A stretch of DNA of 13,821 nucleotides from NCBI GenBank assembly GCA_027317045.1, contig DAHVFI010000195.1, positions 1-13,821 of the forward strand, written 5' to 3'. The translations under genes were made by a program, and so were the position numbers. This DNA comes from Gammaproteobacteria bacterium (GTDB lineage Bacteria; Pseudomonadota; Gammaproteobacteria; Natronospirales; REEB76). The notes below the pieces were generated by a model. The model saw only the letters and a list, made by a program, of their open reading frames with translations, searched no databases and had not been told where the DNA came from. Position 1 is the first letter of the stretch. The number at the start of each line of letters is the position of its first letter. Of the stretch, positions 8,261 to 13,821 are shown piece after piece.

Positions 8261-9716
8261 GCCGCACGTCTTTCGGCCGCTGCGCTCCATCACTGCGCGC
8301 CTGACATTATTTTATACCCTGACCACATTGATCGCGGTGACCGCATTCACCGCGGTTCTCTATTGGAAAGTGACAGCGAACTTTGACGTTGAACATTTGC
8401 ATTTCCTGCGTGCGAAAGCCCAGGAGTTAGTGGAGGATTTCCAGGACGGTGGCGACCAGCCCAACGCTTTGTTGGGTGAAATCGACAAGGAAACCGCCGG
8501 TACCATGCTGCGGCAATATGAAGCGCGCGTATTGGCTTTGCAGAATGCCGTGCTTGGCGAGACTCCGGGGATGAGTACGTCTCTGCCCGCAACGGTATTT
8601 CCCATGCCGGTGGCACCGGCTGCCATCAACCGCGCCGCCACCCGCGACTGGTACTCGAGTGGGCAGCACTATGTGTTGGTGGCATTCAACACGCATGCGC
8701 CGGGCATCTCGGGAAGCGCCTACACCGTGCAACTCGCCTTGGATGTATCGCGTGATGATGCTTTGCTCGCCGATTACCGGCGAGATTTGTTGATATTTCT
8801 GTTATTGCTTCTGCCGGTGCTGGTGCTCGCCGGTGGCTTTACCACAAAACGCGGATTGCGGCCGTTGGCACGCATCACCCGGGCCGCGAATTCCGTGACC
8901 CCAGCGAATCTTGCCGACCGCATAGCGCTTGATCCGCCCTGGCCTCCGGAACTGGCAGAGCTGGTGGGAGTTTTCAATGAAATGATGGAACGTCTGGATG
9001 AGGCCTTCGCACGTCTTGCCCGCTTTTCAGCGGACCTTGCCCATGAATTGCGCAATCCACTCAACAATCTCATGGGGGAGCTGGAGGTATGCCTGACGCG
9101 ACAGCGCAGCGCTGAGGAATATCGCACCACTCTGATTTCAGGTTTGGAAGAATGCCGCCGGCTCGCGGCGCTTATTGAGAACCTGCTGTTCATCGCGCGC
9201 GCGGAGAACGCGGAAAAATCCGTGGGTACCGAACGATTTGATGCTCGCGAGGCCTGTGAGTATGTATTGACATACCATGCGGCTTCCGCCGCCGGGCGCG
9301 GTGTGCGCCTGGTGTGTGAAGGCGATGCCTGGATCAATGCTGATCCGCTGCTCTTTCGTCAGGCGCTCGGCAATCTGCTTGCCAATGCCATCCGGTACGC
9401 GCCAGCCGACAGTGAAGTGCGCGTGCGGGTGCGCGGGCTTGCAGCCGGCGGCGTTGAAATCGAAGTACGCGATCAGGGTGAGGGTATTGCGCCGGAACAT
9501 TTACCGTATGTGTTCGACCGCTTCTATCGAGCCGACCCGGCACGGGCCCAGCGCGGTCAAGGCACAGGACTGGGGCTCGCCATCGTGCGTTCCATCATGG
9601 AACTTCACGGCGGCGAGGCGAGTCTCGACAGCCGCCCGGGCGAGGGCAGCGTGGCGCGCCTGCGTTTCCCAGGCAAGATGTCCGGCATGGAGATGACAGA
9701 ACTGTCATCTGTCTGA
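8241..9716 (+). CDS. cusS: CusS/CopS-class heavy-metal sensor histidine kinase HK2
   Basis: Inner-membrane sensor kinase partner of RR2, 491 aa from ATG 8241; a GTG at 8229 would add 4 residues. It overlaps the regulator's end by 20 bp. Domains: TM1 about 20-42, periplasmic sensor about 43-180, TM2 about 183-203, HAMP about 204-255, HisKA with SADLAHELRNPLNNLMGE (phospho-acceptor His268), N-box RQALGNLLANAIRYAP (Asn378, Asn382), G1 box RDQGEGI (Asp411), F-box FDRFYRADPAR and G2 box GQGTGLGLAIV (about 439-449). All catalytic motifs are present. The periplasmic region carries His52 and His54 just after TM1 and several Met residues (around GMSTSLP and PMPVAP), which could bind a soft metal; that is inference. 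The last codons (METDELSS region, read as MEMTELSSV) coincide with a CusR-type operator. Symbol is family-level. Confidence 0.92.
   Translation: MSLKGAKPHVFRPLRSITARLTLFYTLTTLIAVTAFTAVLYWKVTANFDVEHLHFLRAKAQELVEDFQDGGDQPNALLGEIDKETAGTMLRQYEARVLALQNAVLGETPGMSTSLPATVFPMPVAPAAINRAATRDWYSSGQHYVLVAFNTHAPGISGSAYTVQLALDVSRDDALLADYRRDLLIFLLLLLPVLVLAGGFTTKRGLRPLARITRAANSVTPANLADRIALDPPWPPELAELVGVFNEMMERLDEAFARLARFSADLAHELRNPLNNLMGELEVCLTRQRSAEEYRTTLISGLEECRRLAALIENLLFIARAENAEKSVGTERFDAREACEYVLTYHAASAAGRGVRLVCEGDAWINADPLLFRQALGNLLANAIRYAPADSEVRVRVRGLAAGGVEIEVRDQGEGIAPEHLPYVFDRFYRADPARAQRGQGTGLGLAIVRSIMELHGGEASLDSRPGEGSVARLRFPGKMSGMEMTELSSV
9691..9710. promoter_or_regulatory. CusR/CopR-type operator (copper box) inside the 3' end of HK2
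   Basis: AGATGACAG-AA-CTGTCATCT is a perfect inverted repeat with 9-bp arms. Its core ATGACA-N4-TGTCAT matches the core of the published E. coli CusR box (ATGACAA-NN-TTGTCAT) at all positions except one symmetric pair. It encodes the last residues of HK2, ends 6 bp before the HK2 stop's final base, and sits 43 bp upstream of the OMF2 start. It is therefore placed to let RR2 activate the second efflux operon. No other perfect TGACA-N4-TGTCA was found by eye in the window. Confidence 0.8.
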
Positions 9717-9741
9717 GCGGCATTTTTCACGCGGCGGCTTG

Positions 9742-9747
9742 TACACT
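9742..9747 (+). promoter_or_regulatory. Possible -10 element for the second efflux operon
   Basis: TACACT matches the TATAAT consensus at 4 of 6 positions and lies 31 bp after the copper box. The bases at the -35 distance (about 9719-9724, GGCATT) are a poor match, as expected for an activator-dependent promoter. Transcription from here would start at about 9753-9755, essentially at the OMF2 ATG. Tentative. Confidence 0.3.
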
Positions 9748-9753
9748 GCCAAG

Positions 9754-11151
9754 ATGCAATGCACGCGTGTTTCATTATTACTGCTGATAATCGCGGTGCT
9801 GGCCGGCTGCGCCACTTTTCATAATCAGCCCATTTCCCCCGGGAATACCCTGGCGGCGTTTGACGCCCGGCGCCTCGACAGCGCTGAAACGCGCCATGCC
9901 ATAGAGGCAAGCCTGCGGCACAGCGTCGCACCCTGGCCGCCGCGGCGCTGGACTTTTGCGCTGCTGACGCCGGTGGCGCTGCATTACAGTGCGGTGCTTG
10001 CGGCGGCCGAGGCGCATGCCCGTGCCGTCAGCGCCGGTATTCAGGTCGCCAGTGAATATCCCAATCCACAATTCAGTTTCGCACCGGGTTATAACACCAG
10101 CAGCCCCGCCGGTGAATCCCCCTGGATTTTTGATTACGCGCTGAGCTTTCCCATTCCCACCGCCGGGCGCCGCGCTGCGGCCATCCGCCAGGCGCGGGCA
10201 CTCGGCACGGCGGCTGACTTTGACGTGGCAGGGACCGCATGGCAGGTGCGCAATCGCTTACGCAGCCGCTTGCTGGATCTGTATGCGGCCGGACAGCAAG
10301 TGGCATTGCTGCGGCAACAAGCTGCCGATCAAAGGGAAACGTCGAATCTGCTGCAGGCACGGTATGCTTCCGGGGAGATTTCCGCGCCTGCCTGGCTGCA
10401 GGCGCGCAGTGCCTATCAGGCGATTCAGTACGCCCTGGCGAGCGCCAAAACCCGGGAAACCACCGCGCGTGCCACCCTGGCCGCGGTGTTGGGCATGCCG
10501 GCGGCGGCGCTTCAAGGCATGCATTTCGCATTCAATGAATTCACCCGGCCGCTGGACGTGGCGCCCAAAGCCGCGGTGCAGCGCCATGCGCTGCTGAACC
10601 GTGCGGATATCCTCTCCGCCCTGGCGCGCTATGCGGCAAGTCAGTATGCCCTGCAAAGGGAAATTGCCCGCCAATATCCCAGCTTGCAGATCGGTCCCGG
10701 CTTCCGGTGGGATCAGGGTCAGGATAAATGGTCGTTGGGCATTAGTATTTCGCTGCCTGTTTTCAACCACAATCAGGGAGCGGTGGCCGTCGCTGAAGCA
10801 CGCCGCCGCGAAGCCGCCGCGGAGTTCGGGGTAGTACAGAACCGGGTCATCGCCCAGGTGACCCAGGCCATAGCCGCCTATGATGGCGCACGTGCGAGCC
10901 TGTCGCTGGCCATGCAGGCGGCGGATAGTGCCGCACAAGCGGCGCAGGCGGTAACGGCCCAATTCCAGGCCGGGGAAACCGATGCGCTTGCCCTGTTTTT
11001 CGCCAGACAAACCGCACTGCGCAGCGCACTCGCGCATCTCAAGGCACTCATCAGCGCGCAAACGGCCCTCACCCGGTTGGAAAACGCCCTGCAACAACCC
11101 TTAAATGGCACACACACGCCGCGTGTGGCGCTGCCAAAGGAGCACTCATGA
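9754..11151 (+). CDS. Outer-membrane efflux lipoprotein OMF2 (TolC/CusC superfamily)
   Basis: Outer-membrane exit duct of the second pump. From ATG 9754 it is 465 aa, with a short lipoprotein signal and lipobox LAGC (Cys19). A TTG at 9739 would add 5 residues and is less likely, because it would overlap the candidate -10. The mature protein has the OEP-family pattern: Ala/Gln/Arg-rich long helices in two repeats, interrupted by β-strand segments around NPQFSFAPGYN / YALSFPIPTAGRR (about 105-145) and YPSLQIGPGFRW / LGISISLPVFNHNQG (about 305-345). These are recognisable as metal-efflux-type TolC proteins (CzcC/CusC-like). No Shine-Dalgarno precedes the start. It overlaps MFP2 by ATGA. The sequence differs considerably from OMF1, so this is not a recent duplication. 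A role with RND2 follows from gene order. Confidence 0.92.
   Translation: MQCTRVSLLLLIIAVLAGCATFHNQPISPGNTLAAFDARRLDSAETRHAIEASLRHSVAPWPPRRWTFALLTPVALHYSAVLAAAEAHARAVSAGIQVASEYPNPQFSFAPGYNTSSPAGESPWIFDYALSFPIPTAGRRAAAIRQARALGTAADFDVAGTAWQVRNRLRSRLLDLYAAGQQVALLRQQAADQRETSNLLQARYASGEISAPAWLQARSAYQAIQYALASAKTRETTARATLAAVLGMPAAALQGMHFAFNEFTRPLDVAPKAAVQRHALLNRADILSALARYAASQYALQREIARQYPSLQIGPGFRWDQGQDKWSLGISISLPVFNHNQGAVAVAEARRREAAAEFGVVQNRVIAQVTQAIAAYDGARASLSLAMQAADSAAQAAQAVTAQFQAGETDALALFFARQTALRSALAHLKALISAQTALTRLENALQQPLNGTHTPRVALPKEHS
11136..11142 (+). promoter_or_regulatory. Strong ribosome-binding site for MFP2
   Basis: AAAGGAG lies 5 bp before ATG 11148, inside the end of OMF2. It is the best Shine-Dalgarno in the window and fixes the MFP2 start at the ATGA overlap. 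Confidence 0.75.
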
Positions 11152-12101
11152 AGCATCCGTCGCGCTCATCCTGGCTGACCATCCTGTTGACAGGTGTCCT
11201 CGGCATGCCGCTCGGGGTCTTCGCTGCCGAATCTTCTTCTGCCGCGCCTGCCGTCATGCAAGTGACGGTTGCCGGGAAGGTTCAACGCGCCAGTGGCATC
11301 GAGGTCACGCGGATTACCTCGCTGCACTATCGTCCCCAAGTGACCGGATACGGGCAGGTCATGGATCTGACGCCGCTGCTGACACTGCGTGCCCAATTGC
11401 AGGCGGCCGAGGCGGCGCTTTCGGCCGCACAGCAGGAGTACTTGCGGCTCAAGGGACTGAACCGGCATGGTCAGAACATCTCGGCAAAACGCCTGCAGGC
11501 GACGCGTGCGGTTTGGCAGAGCGCTCGCGCCCAAGTGGCCATGCTGCGGGTGCGCGCGCTCCAGCATTGGGGAAGCGCGCTTACCCGCTGGCTGGAGAGC
11601 CGCGGCAATCCCAGGCTGGAGGGATTGGCTGACGGCAGGCGGGAGCTCTTGCGCATCAGCGCATCACAGGCGAGTTACCAGGTGAAGCCGCCAGTGCACA
11701 TTGATGTCGGGGGCGGGGCACGCGCCACGCTGGTTTCCGCCTCCCCCCGGGTTAACCCGGAAATCCAGGCGCCGACGTATTTTTACCTGGCTGCATCCGC
11801 TATGCCGGTCGGCTTTCAATTCACTGCCGGCTTTCCAATTTCGGAGAAAGTACTCACGGGTGTGCAGATACCGGGAGATGCCGTGATCTGGTATGCCGGC
11901 GCCGCCTGGGTCTATGTGCGCACGTCAGCCACGGAATTTGAGCGCCGGCTGATCACGACCGAATATCCCGAAGAGGGCGGCTGGTTTGTTTCCGCGGGCG
12001 TTCATCCCGGAGAGCAACTGGTGACACAGGGCGCGGAACTGCTGTTCGCGGATGAATTCGCCAGCCATTCTTCGGGAGGCGGGGGAGGCGGTGATGATTA
12101 A
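11148..12101 (+). CDS. Short atypical RND periplasmic adaptor MFP2
   Basis: Probable periplasmic adaptor of the second pump, 317 aa, with a Sec signal peptide ending near FAA (about 1-27). Unlike MFP1 it shows no lipoyl half-motif. After a short strand region (about 47-70, HYRPQVTGYGQV) it passes directly into a long Ala/Gln/Arg coiled-coil hairpin (about 75-145). A loop and β-rich part follow: HIDVGGGARATLVSASP at about 184-200, and a late block IPGDAVIWYAGAAWVYV ... GGWFVSAGVHPGEQLVTQGAELLF (about 241-300) that resembles the membrane-proximal domain of membrane-fusion proteins. It ends in a tail of six glycines plus DD. I recall similar short adaptors beside heavy-metal RND pumps in other Proteobacteria, so it is probably a real subfamily rather than a truncation; the frame is intact. 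A strong AAAGGAG supports the start. RND2 follows after 39 bp. Confidence 0.82.
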   Translation: MKHPSRSSWLTILLTGVLGMPLGVFAAESSSAAPAVMQVTVAGKVQRASGIEVTRITSLHYRPQVTGYGQVMDLTPLLTLRAQLQAAEAALSAAQQEYLRLKGLNRHGQNISAKRLQATRAVWQSARAQVAMLRVRALQHWGSALTRWLESRGNPRLEGLADGRRELLRISASQASYQVKPPVHIDVGGGARATLVSASPRVNPEIQAPTYFYLAASAMPVGFQFTAGFPISEKVLTGVQIPGDAVIWYAGAAWVYVRTSATEFERRLITTEYPEEGGWFVSAGVHPGEQLVTQGAELLFADEFASHSSGGGGGGDD

Positions 12102-12140
12102 CCACGCCCTATTTGCTCGCACCCGTACAGGTCCTGCCCG

Positions 12141-13821
12141 ATGCTGAACAGCATCGTGCGTTTTGCGGCGCGCTTCCGGGGAGTGGTGATTGCGCTCGCC
12201 TGCGTGGTTGCCGGCTACGGTCTGTGGACGGTATTTCACACCCGCCTCGATGTCTTCCCGGAATTTGCGCCACCCATCATCACTATCGAGACCTCGGCCC
12301 CCGGGCTTTCCCCCGAGCAGGTGGAGGCCCTGGTGACCCAACCGCTGGAGGACGCGCTGAATGGCGCCGGCGGACTCCGCAACCTGCGCTCGCAGTCCAT
12401 CCAGGGTTTGTCTTACATTACCCTGACATTTGCCAGCAGCAGCAACATTTATCAGGACCGGCAATCGGTCAGTGAACGCTTGGGGGCGGTGACGGCCGCG
12501 CTGCCGGTCGGTGTGAAACCTCCGGTGATGCTGCCGCTCATCTCGGCCACCAAATTGGTGGCGATCATTGGACTCAGCTCCAAGACCCGCTCGCTGATGT
12601 ACCTGCGTACCCTGGCGGACTGGGTGCTCAAGCCGCAATTACTGAGCGTGCCGGGCGTAGCAGGTATGGCGATTTTCAGCAAAGACAAGCAGCAATTGCA
12701 GATCCAGGTGCATGCGCATGCGCTGGTCCAATACGGGCTTTCCCTGAATGACATCGTGCGGGCGGCGCGGCGGGCCACGGGCGTGCGCGGTGGCGGCTTT
12801 ATCGAAACCAGAAATCAGAACATCCTTCTGGCACCCCAAGGCCAGGCCGTGACTCCCACGGAACTCGCCCAAGTGGTGCTGCGCCACGCGCACGGCCAGA
12901 CCCTGCACCTGGGGGATGTCGCCAGGGTTCTGTACGCACCGGCACCGCCCGTCGGCGCGGCCATGATTGACGGCAAGCCGGGGGTGATGATCAAGATCGC
13001 CATGCAATATGGCGCCAATACCGTCACCGTGACTCGTGCGGTCAATGAGCGTCTTAAGCAACTGACTCCGGTTCTGGAAAAAGACGGCGTGCATGTTTAT
13101 CCGGATCTGTTCGAACCTGCGAGTTTCGTGCATACCGCTCTCGGCAACATCGAACGTTCCCTGGCAATCGGCGCGGTGCTGGTGATCATCGTGCTTTTCC
13201 TGTTTCTGTACAACGCGCGTACCACGGTCATTTCCGTGGTCGCCATTCCGTTGTCGCTGCTCACCGCCGTCATCTTCCTGAATTGGCTGGGCGACGGCAT
13301 CAATATCATGACGCTCGCCGGACTGGCCATTGCGTTGGGCGAGGTGGTGGATGACGCCATCATTGACGTGGAGAACATCTTCCGGCGGCTGCGCGAAAAC
13401 CGCACGCGCTCCGTGCCGCGGCCGCTCCTGCGTGTGGTGTTCGACGCCTCCCTGGAGGTGCGCAGTGCCGTGGTGTATGCAACTTTCACGGTGGTGCTGA
13501 TCTTTTTGCCGGTGCTCACGCTGACGGGTGTGACAGGCCGGCTGTTCAGTCCGCTGGCTTTTGCTTATATCGCCTCCATTCTCGCCTCACTGCTGGTGGC
13601 ACTTACCGTGACTCCGGCACTTTGTTGCGTGCTGCTGGCCCATCAGCCGCTTGATAAACAGGAGCCACGTTACATCCGTTGGCTGAAACGGCATTACCAG
13701 CGCTGGCTGACGGGAATCCAGAAACATGCGGGCTTGGTGATGCTGGCGGCGGCGCTGCTGTGCGTGGCCGCGCTTGCCGCCATTCCATTTTTCAAGGGAC
13801 AGTACCTGCCGGAGATGCGAG
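12141..13821 (+). CDS. Heavy-metal-type RND permease RND2 (CusA/CzcA-like, partial, runs off right edge)
   Basis: Inner-membrane pump of the second tripartite system. I translated 560 codons open to the window end; about 450-500 residues of a usual 1020-1050 are missing. Seen: TM1 at about 13-32; the HME-like start LDVFPEFAPPIITIETSAPGLSPEQVE; PLEDALNGAGGLRNLRSQS; porter strands with PGVAGMAIFS; TM2 from about 340 (IERSLAIGAVLVIIVLFLFLYN); TM4 with GLAIALGEVVDDAIIDVENIFRRLREN (Asp404-Asp405 plus Glu401 and Asp409); TM5 and TM6 to about 500; and TM7 ending in GQYLPEM, the usual FLPxx(D/E)-type junction. The CusA three-methionine copper site and TM10 relay lie beyond the edge and cannot be checked. 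ATG 12141 has AGGT about 10 bp upstream. It is the third gene of the OMF2-MFP2-RND2 operon behind the copper box. Confidence 0.93.
   Translation, partial: MLNSIVRFAARFRGVVIALACVVAGYGLWTVFHTRLDVFPEFAPPIITIETSAPGLSPEQVEALVTQPLEDALNGAGGLRNLRSQSIQGLSYITLTFASSSNIYQDRQSVSERLGAVTAALPVGVKPPVMLPLISATKLVAIIGLSSKTRSLMYLRTLADWVLKPQLLSVPGVAGMAIFSKDKQQLQIQVHAHALVQYGLSLNDIVRAARRATGVRGGGFIETRNQNILLAPQGQAVTPTELAQVVLRHAHGQTLHLGDVARVLYAPAPPVGAAMIDGKPGVMIKIAMQYGANTVTVTRAVNERLKQLTPVLEKDGVHVYPDLFEPASFVHTALGNIERSLAIGAVLVIIVLFLFLYNARTTVISVVAIPLSLLTAVIFLNWLGDGINIMTLAGLAIALGEVVDDAIIDVENIFRRLRENRTRSVPRPLLRVVFDASLEVRSAVVYATFTVVLIFLPVLTLTGVTGRLFSPLAFAYIASILASLLVALTVTPALCCVLLAHQPLDKQEPRYIRWLKRHYQRWLTGIQKHAGLVMLAAALLCVAALAAIPFFKGQYLPEMR

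Noticed and set aside
10258..11097. 279-codon open frame on the minus strand opposite OMF2
   Set aside because: It lies wholly antisense to a clear TolC-family gene, shows no recognisable domain and is the expected shadow of GC-rich codon use.
11188..11198. TGACAGGTGTC, resembling a second copper box near the MFP2 start
   Set aside because: The half-sites are separated by 2 bp instead of 4, the arms are short, and it lies inside the MFP2 signal-peptide codons, not before a promoter.
12102..12140. Possible terminator or promoter between MFP2 and RND2
   Set aside because: The 39-bp gap has no stem followed by a T run and no promoter hexamers; read-through within the operon is simplest.

Overview
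The window is a metal or toxic-compound efflux locus from a fairly GC-rich bacterium. Tripartite RND pumps, outer-membrane lipoproteins and OmpR-family two-component systems place it in the Proteobacteria, most likely Gamma- or Betaproteobacteria. No ribosomal or other taxonomic marker is present, so genus cannot be called. Coding density is very high: genes overlap or are separated by at most about 150 bp, and there are no tRNAs, IS elements, CRISPR arrays or recognisable terminators.

Layout. (1) Minus strand, 1-1878: an OmpR-type response regulator (RR1) followed by a sensor histidine kinase (HK1) that runs off the left edge before its ATP-binding glycine boxes. (2) 1879-2028: a divergent control region with a perfect AT-rich inverted repeat. 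(3) Plus strand, 2029-9716: a probable five-gene operon of outer-membrane factor (OMF1), periplasmic adaptor (MFP1), RND permease (RND1), a CusR/CopR-class response regulator (RR2) and its sensor kinase (HK2). ATGA or TTGA overlaps and short gaps link the genes. (4) 9691-9710: a 20-bp inverted repeat inside the last codons of HK2 that closely matches the CusR/CopR copper box. (5) Plus strand, 9754-13821: a second tripartite system of OMF2, a short unusual adaptor (MFP2), and a heavy-metal-type RND permease (RND2) cut by the right edge.

How it may work (inference). HK2 and RR2 sense a periplasmic metal, plausibly Cu(I) or Ag(I), and activate the second pump through the box in the 3' end of the sensor gene. 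RR1 and HK1, transcribed divergently from the first pump, probably control that pump through the 1931-1946 palindrome. Because RR2 and HK2 appear to be the last genes of the first operon, induction of the first pump would also raise the regulator of the second, giving a two-tier circuit. The most interesting observations are the operator embedded in coding sequence, the hybrid proton-relay signature of RND1, and the reduced adaptor MFP2.
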